The notes under the pieces were generated by a model. The model saw only the letters and a program-made list of their open reading frames with translations. It was not told the origin of the DNA and searched no databases. Shown piece by piece: positions 37,720 through 59,639 of a stretch of DNA of 64,000 nt. Source of the stretch: Atrina japonica (taxonomy: Eukaryota > Mollusca > Bivalvia > Pterioida > Pinnidae). Numbering within the stretch: position 1 is the stretch's first letter; every line of letters starts with the position of its first letter. Position numbers and translations under genes: made by a program. The DNA lies in NCBI GenBank assembly GCA_030159075.1, contig BROG01000132.1, forward strand, positions 1,298,685-1,362,684, given 5' to 3'.

Positions 37720-38761
37720 CCTTTAATACCCTTTGTATGTTTTATATATACATCTGTTTTTGTATGCCAATAACTTAACTTCAATATACATTGATTCCAA
37801 TGTATAAAAATTAAGAGGTACCGCAAATGGATGAGGTTTTGGTCCGAAGTCACAATATTTACTCAGTATTCACTTTTTTATTACTTCAAGATGGAACAAA
37901 AAAAAACTTATGCTGCAACTGAAAATGATTGATTAGTCATTGCATACAATTGTAAGTAATCATAGATATTATTTCTTACTTAAAAAATTCAGAAATGTTA
38001 AAAAGCGGAAATTTGACCGAGTGTTTTTATGTGAACGAAAGAGAAAAAACAAATCCAGAAGTTTTACTAGCAGCTTTTCAGTATATAGTTATATTCATAA
38101 AAAATAAAAGTAGATCATGGGTCTTAAATAAATTTGGTGACTTCTGCTTTGTAAGCAAGGGTGTATGTACGTTACTGTTTTGTTACTTATATCATATTTA
38201 TCTACTCGACACTAAAATACACTAGAAAATGAATTAATAATCTGCTTCAATGCGAACAATGACACTATACAATATTTATAACGTTATGAGTTTTCTCTCT
38301 CTCTCGCAAGCGGTGGTGTAGCAGGTACATCTAATTAATTACGGCGTTGATGATGTCATCTGTTGAGAGACCTAAACATAATGTCCAAATTCAGCCTCCG
38401 GCTTGAACACGTGAAAAATGGACAACTCCCTTTCTGTGATTTCTTTGCGCGACCACGTGTCCTCTGGCGAAGTGCTATCATTAAATGTATTTTGTTTTTC
38501 GTTTGTAGTAAACAAGTTCGTACAAAGTTATCATTGATGGTTTAACTAACGTAAAGCGCCGCTGATTTGTAATGATAACAACACTCTATAGGGTTTTACG
38601 TTTACAGTCTGTTATATTGGCAGTCGTTATTCAATTTGAAGTTGTTCCCCAGAGATTTATCAATCAGCACAAAAATGTATTGATATTCCGTTTAGTTGTT
38701 AGAATGTATTTATTAATTTAAATGTACAGAATTAATGGTAGATTCCCAGACATAATAATAA

Positions 38762-38765
<4 letters not shown>
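37720..38765. other. No gene seen
   Basis: Two frames of 60-76 codons (37995, 38363) show no motif and no splice-supported continuation. Confidence 0.5.

Positions 38766-38826
<61 letters not shown>
38766..38826. repeat. (TA)n microsatellite
   Basis: About 60 bp of TA. Confidence 0.95.
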
Positions 38827-38830
<4 letters not shown>

Positions 38831-39156
38831 GAGGGGTACAGAGGGGAAGATGGATATATATTCAGTTTTTATTTATACTATATACATGTATTTTCTAGTT
38901 AATACTTTGTCACTAATTCCAGTATCGGTGATGTACTGTTCAAATATTAGAATTTAGTACTTGATAAAAACAAGAGTACGAGATGGACAACACGACAGAC
39001 GCCGTTTTTCTATGACGTATTCATATATACAGTATTGTAAAAGAAATATCAAATTATTTGATGACTTTTTACAACAAGTACCCTATAATTTTGTAAAGTT
39101 GTGAAACAACTGTGTTTTAGAGGACATCAAATAGTGTTATTGAAACACACACACAC

Positions 39157-39157
<1 letters not shown>

Positions 39158-39246
<89 letters not shown>
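39158..39246. repeat. (TA)n microsatellite
   Basis: About 88 bp of TA, preceded by a short (CA)n. Confidence 0.95.
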
Positions 39247-39249
<3 letters not shown>

Positions 39250-39262
39250 TAATTTCAAATAT

Positions 39263-39553
<291 letters not shown>

Positions 39554-39684
39554 GATCTATAAAGGCCACTCAAGGGAATAGACAGAAGTAACTGTTACAG
39601 ACAGTCTATATTTAGAGGTTTATTCATTATAGAAACGTTAACAAAATTTGTTTGAATGACCCTTACACTGGCAGGTGCCCTTTA

Positions 39685-39858
39685 TAATAAAATGAAAGTT
39701 GGTGTGGTGTAAGAAAACTCCTGTTGGATAATGATAGGATAAGTATTGATGTTGAACAAATCAGCATAATAAAATGGAAGATGGTGTGGTGTAAGAAAAC
39801 TCATGTTGGATAATGATAGGATAAGTATTGGTGTTGAACAAATCAGCATAATAAAATT
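39685..39858. repeat. Tandem duplication, about 82 bp
   Basis: Two copies of a unit with GGTGTGGTGTAAGAAAACTC, GTTGGATAATGATAGGATAA and GTTGAACAAATCAGCATAAT, only a few differences. Confidence 0.9.
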
Positions 39859-41023
39859 TGTTAAGTTGCAATATGCGAAATATTTGATACATTCATTCCA
39901 TGATATCAAATCTAGTTGTTGTGAGCAACAGGATTTTAGATTTAATAAAATTGTGTCTAGAAAGAGTTTATGATTTTATTCATTAAATGAACCTTGAACT
40001 CCTTAGCTCTCTGTTTTGTTAGAGTTAACAAAAATGGAAGCGTTTCGATTTCATGATACGATAACATCTCGCGTTACTTTTGGGAAAGCAAGCCCCAAGA
40101 TCACAAGGCGCTCTCAGACTTCAGTCTAAAATTGACCTTTGAAATGTTTACATATCAACTCTTCCAATATCGCGTGATTTACAATAATTTTGTATTTCCC
40201 TAAAATGCTTTTAAGTACAAAAATTTAGTTTGTGATTTAAAATTCATATTAAAATTAAAACTTTATCTATTTTACAACGATTAACAAACAAGTATTTCAG
40301 CTTATATAAATGTCTCACGTTCGTTCTGATGTTGGCGTAAGCGATCCTTGCTGTGGGTGGAAACCTAAGTGCCCGGATAAAAACCACGTGTACGATTTGG
40401 CGACTGTCATACCATCTTACATACCCCCTTGTCCAATCCGACTGGACACCAGATATTGTTTTTCACAGACATATTATTGACAATTGAATGTCCGGCTTTG
40501 GTCAAAAGTTCTGCATTGTCTTGGACCCAGCACAGCATGGTTAAATCTTATTTATATACCCAGAAATACTTAAAGTTTACTTAAATTCTGTTATGATTTT
40601 ACCCTTTCACTTAAGTCGAATATTTCTCTCCCCATTTCAAGTGGTTCAATGTTTTAAAGATGATTTTTTAAAGCAATATTGGCTGTCGTCGACAGCATAT
40701 TTTTAAATTGTTAAATTCATCCTAATCCATTTCAATGCAATATCTATGAACAAGACATTAAACTCACAACAAACATTGCAGTACACTATATTGACGTAAT
40801 AGTAATATGCACGTGACCTCTAGGTCAAACACTTCCAAAATGACCTTTACCGTGCCTCTTCAAAGAAATGCGGTACGAAGCCTTTTCAATATAATCTTTA
40901 TTTTGGATTAGGCCTTCTATGATATGAATATAAACAATTACTTCCGATTCTGTCTTTAAAATCGCACGAGCTTTTTTGACATTCCGTTGTCTTCGTAAAA
41001 ATATCAAAAGTTAACTTGGGGCG
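39859..41023. other. No gene seen
   Basis: A less AT-rich block at 40320-40520 (GGGTGGAAACCTAAGTGC, CCACGTGTACGATTTGGCGA) looks repeat-like but is single-copy in this window. Confidence 0.45.
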
Positions 41024-41090
41024 GATTCAAACTAATGCTTACACTGACGTGCTACGTCTATTCTGATCTTTTAACCACCAGGTCGACTTT
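41024..41090 (-). mobile_element. tRNA-like SINE head relic
   Basis: Minus strand: GTCGACCTGGTGGTTAAAAG (A-box-like) and TTAGTTTGAATCCGCCCC (B-box-like). No clear body. Confidence 0.45.
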
Positions 41091-41816
41091 CTGATATAAT
41101 CACAAGAGATATATTAAGTAAAATTTGCACGTCAAATTTTCGCCAGCGAAAAATAGTCGGTAAGTAGCTCTTCAAAGCTAATGTTATATTGTATATGCGA
41201 CTCTAAATAAATATAATTTGATTTAATTTTGATATTTAATTTGAAAGCTCGTATAGTTTTAACAGATTATTCTGTTTTTATTTCATATTATTTCCATGGA
41301 AACTTAACTAGACACTATTAAAACTCTTTTTCACTTAGTTAACTAAATGAAATGTTCTTCACTCATGTGCGTTTTGATTGTGGTGAAAATGTACTGCTTT
41401 ATTTTTTTCAAACTTTTAAGAAAGAATAGATGAAATTTCACGAAATTCTATATCTATATATAAATACCAAGTTATCGCACTATAATATGGAAAATTTTGT
41501 TTTTAAGAAAATGCTTTTAGGAAATGCTACTGTCGGGTGTCGGTCGTATCAAAGATCTGACATTTCATGAGTTTTTCTGCTATGAAGCAGCATAAATCTT
41601 GGTAGCAATAAATTGATAGATGTGAACGGATAGGACCGATATAGAATTACCGGATACAGCTTCAACAATTAGATCTGCTGTGTACAATACTAGAAATAGC
41701 AGCTATAAATGATGCATAGCGGGTTAAAAGGATGGAATAAATGTGCATGTTATTGCGTGAAAGATAAACGGTGCATCTCAGGTCAAGACCTTAAACTCTG
41801 CCTATAGACGAAATAG

Positions 41817-41818
<2 letters not shown>
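41091..41818. other. No gene seen
   Basis: No supported feature. Confidence 0.5.
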
Positions 41819-41849
<31 letters not shown>

Positions 41850-41866
41850 ACACACACACACACACA
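41819..41866. repeat. (CA)n microsatellite
   Basis: About 48 bp of CA with one G interruption. Confidence 0.9.
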
Positions 41867-42148
41867 GTGATTTATAGAGTGAAACCTATGTAAACTTGGT
41901 ACCGAAAATAAACAATAAAAATAATAAATCGACCCCCCCCCAAAAAAAAGAAAAAGTCAAGGAAATAAATAATAAAATTGTTAATTGGTTTATTAAATTA
42001 TACCTTATCAATATAATCTAAAACTAGCACATGGATTCATACAACATAAGATATCCTACCTTTAAATTACATATAGAATATAGTTAACGTTCGTCTTGGG
42101 TGTAATAATAGTACGAATATAAAGTTGTATTGTTTGTTGTCTCGCTGT

Positions 42149-42210
42149 CATTCATTAATTTCCAATTTTGGTACTCATTTTCAATTTACCAAAATTGGAA
42201 ATGAATAAAC
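42149..42210. repeat. Short palindrome
   Basis: AATTTCCAATTTTGGTA pairs with TACCAAAATTGGAAATGAAT across a 13-bp loop. Confidence 0.7.
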
Positions 42211-42947
42211 GACATCACAGTATTTTATATGCATTAACATCTAGTCAGTTCCTAGGCAAAAATGCACGAGTTTTTTTTATTCCTCTAGGTGTATTTACGG
42301 TACCGATATAGTATGAAAACAAATAAAAACTTAGAGGAAACATTGATGCATATGGTTACGTGTTCTATCTCTATTACGAGGATTTTTGCATGATAAGTTG
42401 GCAGAAAGCCTCAGACATATTGCTTTTGTTTCATTAATCAAAAACGCTGAGTAAGCACTTTGGTCGCTGTAAAAAGGCGATAAAATGGCGTTTATATACA
42501 TAGATGTACATGTATATATTTTTTGCATTTACCGTAGCATCACTGAATTGTGTATAGTACTTTGTAAATCGATTAACTTAGAAAAACGAGTAGGTGACAA
42601 AATATTCATTCGAACCATTTTAACCCCTTTTCAGTATGGACTAAGCGGGATGGAGGGAGGGGGGCAACATTCCCGAGGCAATACTTTTCGACATAGCAAA
42701 GTCAATGTCTCTTTAAATATGATATATTATGTTTTGGTATTGGTTTTTGGTATTTAACTGTATAGATATAAAATTATATATAACCGATAATCTAATTGAT
42801 CATTACAGTCCGCGATATAGTTTTTAGAACATTTATCTCTAAATGAATTAACCTATTTTTATTTTTTTTAATCCAATGTGATTTTGTAATCGTAGTCTTT
42901 AAGTTTTGTTGACTGCTTGATCAAAGATGAAACTGTTTACAGTGGTG
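42211..42947. other. No gene seen
   Basis: The 90-codon plus frame at 42485 has no recognisable domain and no splice context. Confidence 0.45.
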
Positions 42948-43310
42948 TATTGGTAGAGCGTTTCACTAGCAAGTGAGAGGTCCAGGGTTCGAGTTCTAGT
43001 ACCTGGCCTTACCGGTGAAACTTCTTTAAGACAGACAATTCTGCTGACTGTTTTGGTTTATCACAGATAACACCGATTGCAGTTAATTTGTAGTAGAACG
43101 CTCGACTCGCAAGTTGGCGGTACAGCGTTCGTTTATCGGTATTGTGTCCGACTAAAAATTTTTAAAAATCGCAGTGAGTTTTCCCTCACCAAGCGCTCGG
43201 CATGCAAAGTGAAAGTTATGGGTGTTTTTGGGTACGATTTAAAATCCAAGTCCGCTCCCTCGGAAAGGAATGGCACATATAAGACTGACCACCACTGCAT
43301 GGGCATCTGT
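42948..43310 (+). mobile_element. tRNA-derived SINE-like pair
   Basis: The first head has GTGTATTGGTAGAGCGTTTC (A box) and CCAGGGTTCGAGTTCTAGTA (B box). A second, weaker head follows at about 43090 (GTAGTAGAACGCTCGACTCG, GTACAGCGTTCG). The 79-codon frame at 43077 runs through the second body. This pair ends about 230 bp upstream of the MORN5 promoter motifs. Confidence 0.6.
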
Positions 43311-43542
43311 CGATGACATACACTCACGTGTCAGATGTATGTCAACTTCTTTCATTTTCCCATAGCATCTTTAAAAGTTTAAATATTTCTAGTGCCACAT
43401 CAAGCTTGGCAGTTTTTGGTGCATTAAGTTAATTACAAAGCACGGGTCAAAATGTGTGATACTTTTACAAAATGCGAAAAGTAAAACGTCAATAAAACAG
43501 AAGCGATCCGTTATCAGTTCCGGATTTTAGACTTTCCGGAAA

Positions 43543-43549
43543 TGTAAAC
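43543..43549 (+). promoter_or_regulatory. Forkhead-type site upstream of MORN5
   Basis: TGTAAAC, the forkhead core, 62 bp upstream of the start codon. It directly follows the palindrome TTCCGGAA (43535-43542), an ETS-like core. FOXJ1 is the forkhead regulator of motile-cilium genes; binding here is inferred from sequence only. Confidence 0.4.
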
Positions 43550-43580
43550 CCGTTTGGTTTATCGATTTAAAATTGACCTA

Positions 43581-43595
43581 GTATCTCGTAGCAAC
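43581..43595 (+). promoter_or_regulatory. Imperfect RFX X-box upstream of MORN5
   Basis: GTATCT CGT AGCAAC. The right half-site AGCAAC fits the RGNAAC consensus fully; the left half GTATCT deviates from GTNRCC at two positions. It lies 15 bp before the ATG, so it would fall in the 5' UTR or at the start site. X-boxes near the start are usual in cilium genes regulated by RFX factors. Confidence 0.4.
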
Positions 43596-43610
43596 AACAA
43601 AAGCGGCAAG

Positions 43611-54348
<10,738 letters not shown>

Positions 54349-54585
54349 TCATTTACTTTTTTATTCCCTAAACAATATCAAAATCATGAATGACATCTAA
54401 ATTTTCTCTACAGATGCCATTTTCATAGACCGCAAACTAACAAAAAGCAGTTGATAAAATTCACCATTGCTGTGATATCAATTGGGTTCTACAAATGGTC
54501 GATATTCACACAAGATCAAGCTACCAATCTGAATGTACAAATTTAGAAACTATATAAAGTATACATCTTTCTGTTTGGTTTAAAA

Positions 54586-54591
54586 AATAAA
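54586..54591 (+). terminator. AATAAA polyadenylation signal candidate, MORN5 proximal
   Basis: AATAAA 238 bp after the stop codon. Confidence 0.45.
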
Positions 54592-54763
54592 TATCATAAA
54601 TGAACGGGGTATGCTTCGTCAATATAAGATAATACAGACAGCAATGTGTGGTTTATAATAAAAACTCTTCTAATTTCTAATCATGAGGACAATTATTTGT
54701 TGCGTATGTTTTTAGTATACATTTGTAAATATTGTACATACTTTTTGTAAATTTTTATTTGTA

Positions 54764-54769
54764 AATAAA
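54764..54769 (+). terminator. AATAAA polyadenylation signal candidate, MORN5 distal
   Basis: AATAAA at 416 bp after the stop, followed within 25 bp by the T-rich TTTCATTTGTTTTATTGTTT; the better candidate of the two. Confidence 0.5.
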
Positions 54770-54789
54770 TCATGATACAGTTTCATTTG

Positions 54790-55190
54790 TTTTATTGTTT
54801 TTTAAGAATCCAACAATTATTTAATTTGTGTATAAGACAGCAACTGTGATTGGTCATTGCATTTATTAAATTTCTCGATAAAATGCGATTTTGTTCTAAA
54901 CTTGTTTGATGATGTTGAACTTATTGTTAATTGTTGGAATGACATCACACGTGCTATAGCATCTTACATATTTCTTAAAATATTCTTGGGCAAAGTGGTA
55001 GCGCCCAGGTTGTTCTCAATACATTTAGCTTGTGTTATAAATTAATTCTGTAGCAATATTAGGTTACAGGATAAACAGAATAGATTGTGTTATTCATTCC
55101 AAATACAGCCTCTATTTTAAGACACTAACAATATGTTTACAAAGCCACTGATGCCCCAAGATACTCTAGTTCTTTGTTAATCAAGTCATC
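54790..55190. other. No gene seen
   Basis: No supported feature. Confidence 0.5.
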
Positions 55191-55435
55191 TGGGAGCCAA
55201 GTGGTTGGAGCTTTGCGCTTTAAACTATGAAGTCTCTCACTTCCTATCAGTGCAGGTGCAAGTCTCGCTGGAACCTAAGCTGATTTTTGTGAGAAAGTTT
55301 GCCAGTTTACTTGTGGAAGGCTGGTGATCTCTTCCAGGTTATCTCCTCCACCATTAAAAACTGGCCACCACCATATAACTGAAAAATTGTTGAATTGCGT
55401 AAAACAATTCAGTAGTTAAATTCAAGTTTGGTTTT
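55191..55435 (+). mobile_element. SINE-A copy
   Basis: Head GGGAGCCAAGTGGTTGGAGC (A box) and AGGTGCAAGTCTCGCTGG (decayed B box), body GAACCTAAGCTGATTTTTGT, TGCCAGTTTACTTGTGGAAG and CTCCTCCACCATTAAAAACT. It lies tail-to-tail with the next copy. Confidence 0.75.
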
Positions 55436-55439
55436 ATTT

Positions 55440-55675
55440 TATTTTGATTTTTGTTTTACGCCATACTCAACAAGTTTTCAGTCATATGATGGCATCAGTT
55501 TTTATTGGTGGAGGAGAAACCCCAGTCACCTGGGTAAAGACCACCGACCTTCCGCAAGAAAACTGGCAACTTTCCCACTTAATTCGAAATGACCTTGGCG
55601 GGATTCGAACCAGAGGTGAGAGGCCTTGTGATTTAAAGCGCAATGCTCTAACCACTCGGCCACGGAGGCCCCCGT
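55440..55675 (-). mobile_element. SINE-A, best-preserved copy
   Basis: Minus-strand head GGCCTCCGTGGCCGAGTGGT (A box at 55651-55662), B box GGTTCGAATCC (55601-55611), body with CATTTCGAATTAAGTGGGAA, TTGCCAGTTTTCTTGCGGAA and GGTTTCTCCTCCACCAATAA, ending in GTATGGCGTAAAAC. The 92-codon plus frame across it is a shadow. A tRNA-Leu/Ser-like head is plausible from the GTGGCCGAGTGGTTAG wording. Confidence 0.85.
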
Positions 55676-56208
55676 TAAGTTTAAGTCAACTCCTAACTAC
55701 AACTGTATATAAGTATATGTAAATAATTGTTGATGTATAGGTTAAAAAGTTAATAAGAAAATTGAAATGTTTGACAGTGTGTTCTAGTTATATGGGACTG
55801 TACTTGAAAATTATATTATATACTTAACACGATATAAGTTGTCACAATGATTTTTATTTTTGTTCCCTGACATATAGTCGAGAATATGATAAAATGTGTG
55901 TTCAAATACATTATCAAACACGTGAAACGTTGTAAAAGATCTTTTTGAAGTTATTTGTTTTATTAGAATTTAAGTTTTCCCGTACCTTAAAAATCCAGCT
56001 GTATTTCCGTATCCAATGATCTTTCAATTAAACTCTTTCACCATATATAATGTACTTCGTAATTCGGTCAGGGGGTCACGGTCCTTTACGCGCTCGCACT
56101 ATGCTAAAGTCGGCCGATTTTAATGGGTTTATATTTACTTTTAAAATACAGGACGTGATTTTTATTGAAAAGTGAATGTGTTATGTACACTATATATAAA
56201 AAATCTCA
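55676..56208. other. No gene seen
   Basis: No supported feature. Confidence 0.5.
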
Positions 56209-56335
56209 GATACCAAAGTATAAATCAAAAAAATGTCCAGGACATAGATACAAATCCGGTAAAAATGGACAAACACGGACCTCTGGAAACCAAGAGGTGG
56301 GATCAGGTGCCACGGAGGAGTACGCATCCCCTGTA
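56209..56335 (-). mobile_element. Retroelement R1, 3'-tail copy
   Basis: GATACCAAAGTATAAATCAA through GGACAAACACGGACCTCTGG to GAGTACGCATCCCCTGT; truncated almost exactly where the copy at 453-584 ends. Confidence 0.85.
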
Positions 56336-57039
56336 TATGCTGAAACGCTATTTTAAATACCTGAAGAAAATCGGAAGAATATATGAATTACTATATCGGG
56401 TCACTAAAAGAAATTTTTCCGATCTTTAATGTTACCCTGAATGCTGACATTGACAAAATCAAAACAATATAAGCCGAGAATGCAATAGGACGATTTCAAA
56501 ATGGGTCGATATACCCGGCACGTGGAGAATTTCAGAAACGAATGTTTTGAAACGACGAAAAAGACCAACTTTGCCTGATTTAGATATGAAATGATGATGT
56601 ACGAAAATAAACCCAAAGGGTAATAATAATAGATTGTACATTAACTACAAATACAAAGTGTTTATTGGACACTCGGTATTCTTCGTAAAAAATACCGAAA
56701 GTTAATTTGCAATGCTCAAAGTAATGGCGGACAAACAATAACTGATATTACGGGTTACGTTTGGCAAGGTTGTTGCAATTATACACATGCATTTTTTATT
56801 CTATCCACCAGATGGTCTCTTTGGGGTATATATGCGATAAAATATTACATAAAATGGGCATGTAAAAATTTTCACCTACGACAGCTCATATCGCTTTAAA
56901 AACTAGTTTTGCAGTATTTTCCATCAGACGTTAACTAAAAAATTAAATAAAACTATCCATTGTATATACATATAATGGACAGTTTTACATACCTTTGTTT
57001 TGTTAAAGTCTAATGCAAAATTTATAATGGATAAATTTA
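56336..57039. other. No gene seen
   Basis: Short frames only. Confidence 0.5.
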
Positions 57040-57375
57040 TTAAGTACTCAAGGTCCTCTACCAAGTTTTTTAATTTCTGCAAGATCGGCACAGTAGTGGA
57101 TCAAGGGTGGGGCAAAAGAGGCCTCGGGGTACCCCTCTGTAAAAATCTTTTCCAGAACTGCTGCATGGATTGAAAACTAATTGCATCTGATTTTTATAGA
57201 TGCATGTTTCAATTTCCTGTTTTTGGAATAAATTGAAAAACTAACTTTTGACATGTTTTTGACATCTTTCCCAGTTTTGTCAGTCTCATTCATTATTAAG
57301 TCTTCTCCACTCCTAAAGAGTGTTAAAATAATTTGTAAATTTGAGATTCCCATATTTGTAAGATACTAACACAGT

Positions 57376-57405
<30 letters not shown>
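57040..57405 (-). mobile_element. Repeat R4, short copy
   Basis: Inverted relative to 26765-27605: GGGGTACCCCTCTGTAAAAA, CTGCATGGATTGAAAACTAA and AGGTGAGCGATGTGGCCCAT, ending GGGCCTCTTG. Internally shorter. Confidence 0.65.
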
Positions 57406-57409
<4 letters not shown>

Positions 57410-57419
57410 GTCTCATCCA

Positions 57420-57525
57420 AAGAACAGGAAACTGACCTGCCGCCGGCTGGACTCAAACTTACGACCTCACGATCAAGAGTCGAACGCACTACCGACTGAG
57501 GCAGGTCGCCGCAGGTGGATTTCAT
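57420..57525 (-). mobile_element. SINE-B head copy
   Basis: Minus strand: GACCTGCCTCAGTCGGTAGT (A box) and CGTAAGTTTGAGTCCAGCC (B box), then GGCGGCAGGTCAGTTTCC. Confidence 0.7.
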
Positions 57526-57531
57526 GAAGTC

Positions 57532-57690
57532 TTGCATACCACATTCTCATCATCCTCACATTCATCACTCTCATCTACTTCCAAGACACTGTCACTCCTA
57601 AATTGTCCATTTATAAATGCATCTCCTTCTGACCCAATGCAATTTGACAAAATGCATGTTTCATTTTCATCATCTGAATCAGAAATATGA
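57532..57690 (-). pseudogene. Possible acidic C-terminal exon of the transposase relic
   Basis: Minus-strand open stretch: SDSDDENETCILSN, then GQFRSDSVLEVDESDECEDD and a stop after ENVVCKTS. An acceptor-like GATTCAG lies near 57673-57679. Acidic Ser/Asp-rich tails are common in DDE_3-type proteins, and position and strand fit the fragments at 58.5-59.6 kb, but the link is inferred. Confidence 0.35.
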
Positions 57691-57861
57691 ATAACAATTT
57701 TTCAACAAGATTGTTTCTGTATGTTATCCCTTTCCCAAAACCTCTTCTCCTCTTTCTCTATAACATGCTGCTCAGCTTTCTACCATTTTGCTGGTGTGAT
57801 TTTTCTTTTTGCCTCCTCAAACAAAATTTTTACGTCTTTGACTTTGTATGTTGCATTGTTA

Positions 57862-58331
57862 TCAATCTAATTAAAAACTGATCTCTAATCGCTCCCGTTT
57901 TCTGAAATGTCGCGTATAGGATCTAACGCAATCCCCTATGGGGTCACGTGCAGATTACCTCGTAGGTGTGTCATTTTCGATCAATGATAAGCGACTTACA
58001 GAATTTTGTAAGCGATCAAATAGCAAAGAGATGTAAACATTTTTAACATTATAAACAACACTGAACAGACAAATACGGTAGAACAGAGTTATATTCATAA
58101 CCCTGGATGGGTTCGAATCACAAAACATATTCCGGTGGGACTTACGATTTCCGTTTTATAAAATAAATTTTTTAGTGCCATTAATTTTTGTAAGTCGAAT
58201 TTTTATTGATTGAACATTACAAATCTACGAGAGGTCACTCGCAAGTGACCCCACAGCGGATTGCGTTAGATCCACTACGTGACACATCAGAAAATGGGAG
58301 CGGTGAGAGATCGGTTTTTAATTAGATTGAA
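57862..58331. mobile_element. TIR element with about 115-bp inverted repeats
   Basis: Left: CAATCTAATTAAAAACTGAT, TCGCTCCCGTTTTCTGAAAT, GGATCTAACGCAATCC and TGGGGTCACGTGC. Right, inverted: GTGACCCCACAGCGGATTGC, GTTAGATCCACTACGTGACA, AAAATGGGAGCGGTGAGAGA and AATTAGATTG. Total 470 bp, no coding capacity. It sits inside the span of the transposase relic. Confidence 0.8.
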
Positions 58332-58509
58332 TTGTTATGTGCAACATATTGTTTTTTTCTCAGCTGAAAAGAATAGAAGTTTGGAAGTTTTAAAATTTTT
58401 GCTGCAGAAATTGATTTAATAAGATAGAAGACCAAACATTTTATTTTGTATGTTAAAAAATCCGCATTAATTTTTATAATGAAATAAAAAAAAGATTTAA
58501 TATACATAC

Positions 58510-58614
58510 CTTGGATTAATTCTATGCGTTTTAGTTCTCATGGATTCACAGGAAGTCTTAATACCATATGTCCAGCTTCATGTGGAAGTTTTATTTACCA
58601 GCTGGGGCTTGTTC
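58510..58614 (-). pseudogene. DDE transposase, Glu-motif exon, duplicate copy
   Basis: Minus strand reads VLRLPVNP, stop (TGA), ELKRIELIQ, then donor CAAG|GTATG. It matches the last catalytic block of DDE_3-type transposases (consensus about RLPPYHC.LNPIELIW) but with the stop in place of the conserved Cys and Arg for Pro. Tandem duplicate of 58694-58798 with flanks (about 190-bp period). Confidence 0.6.
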
Positions 58615-58693
58615 CTGGCAACCTTTTCCTGTCTGTTAAAAATCCGCATTAAGATTTTTTTATAATGAAAAAAAAAAGATTTGATATACATAC

Positions 58694-58798
58694 CTTGGAT
58701 TAATTCTATGGGTTTTAATTCTCAGTGATTCACAGGAAGTCTTAATACCATATGTCCAGCTTCAGGTGGAAGCTTTATTTACCCGCTGTGGCTTCTTC
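58694..58798 (-). pseudogene. DDE transposase, Glu-motif exon
   Basis: Minus strand reads EAGHMVLRLPVNH, stop (TGA), ELKPIELIQ, donor CAAG|GTATG; acceptor-like GGATGTCAG. This is the block holding the catalytic Glu of the DDE triad (E of PIELI). A second in-frame stop lies further upstream in the exon, and its phase does not join directly to the exon at 58985-59141. Confidence 0.65.
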
Positions 58799-58984
58799 CT
58801 GACATCCAGTGAATATCTAAAAAAAAACAAAAACAAATATAGATAAATTACTTGAATTATAAAATTTATTTACAATATTTGAGTAGCTTGAGTAGTAAAA
58901 TTCGAAATCTTTTCATTTTTTAAATGGATTGCAGTGAACTGCAATTTATTTCGGTAACTATGTCTTACACATATTGAAGTTTAC

Positions 58985-59141
58985 CTTCTCCTCCTTATTC
59001 TTTTTCTTTAGCCACTGCACAATTGTATTTTTGTTGTCCTTCATTCCAGGATATTTTGAACTTTTTGTCCTGATATTGTGATATGACGCATGATCTAGAA
59101 CAAGAATTGACGGCCCTTTAAGTGTTGGTAGCAAAATGTCC
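58985..59141 (-). pseudogene. DDE transposase, second-Asp exon
   Basis: Acceptor ACATTTTCAG|GGAC, donor AAG|GTAAAC. Reads DILLPTLKGPSILVLDHASYHN, split here as DILLPTLKGPS and ILVLDHASYHN, then SSKYPGMKDNKNTIVQWLKK. VLDxASYHN with the downstream P...K..IxxWL is the second catalytic Asp region of IS630/Tc1/mariner-type (DDE_3) transposases. The exon is open throughout and joins in phase 2 to 59542. Confidence 0.75.
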
Positions 59142-59171
59142 CTGAAAATGTAGTTATACCTTTTTAAAGGA

Positions 59172-59265
59172 AACTTAAGCCTTTCAACCCTACAGACCAC
59201 AATGGACCAGTCTAAGCAATAGAAAAGAGCATACTATCTAGTAACTTAGAGTTGAACGGGTTAAT
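59172..59265. mobile_element. Small MITE, family M1
   Basis: CTTTCAACCCTACAGACC and TAACTTAGAGTTGAACGG, matching 5707-5803. It lies in the intron-like gap between two transposase exons. Confidence 0.6.
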
Positions 59266-59541
59266 ATAGAAGAATATGGATAATTGTGCATAATTGCTGT
59301 TTCTAAGCAAAATGTATACTGTATTTAACAATTATTAAAATAAGCTAAAGGCTCATATTTCTGTTTAAAAAGTGATTCTGGATATGATGGGGCGGCAGAC
59401 ATATATTTTTATTATTACAAACCATACTTTAGGTTGAGGAGGGTCGGAAGTACAACTAATTACTTTGCTGTGGTGTAAGTGATATCCATCTACATCATTT
59501 TGGTCAAATCTACGGTAGTTAAGTAAGCGTACAATGCATAC

Positions 59542-59630
59542 CTTAACCACTCTATAAAGTGAGATCCATTCATTTCGTCATTTTACTCCTCTGACTTAGT
59601 CTTTTAATCCTACTCCATCAATAAAACCTT
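59542..59630 (-). pseudogene. DDE transposase, MNG..F..WL exon
   Basis: Minus strand: GFIDGVGLK, then after a one-base frame change TKSEE, stop (TAA), NDEMNGSHFIEWL and donor TTAAG|GTATG. The block corresponds to the DYHxxMNxxxFxxWL segment between the first and second Asp; the stop stands where Tyr is expected. It splices in frame (AG|G, Arg) to 58985-59141. Confidence 0.65.
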
Positions 59631-59639
59631 CGTTTCAGG

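Noticed and set aside
55598..55675. Genuine tRNA gene (also 3676-3760, 20330-20405, 42950-43015)
   Set aside because: A and B boxes are present, but acceptor stems do not pair and each head is joined to a repeated SINE body.
56172..56429. 85-codon frame with KMDKHGPLETKRWDQVP (also at 12500, 29060, 49924 on the respective strands)
   Set aside because: The same text recurs in every R1 copy because it is the antisense of the R1 3' tail; the RT tail on the other strand is the meaningful frame.
58510..58798. Selenocysteine reading of the TGA in the transposase Glu-motif exons
   Set aside because: No SECIS-like element was recognised, and other stops and frameshifts show general decay.
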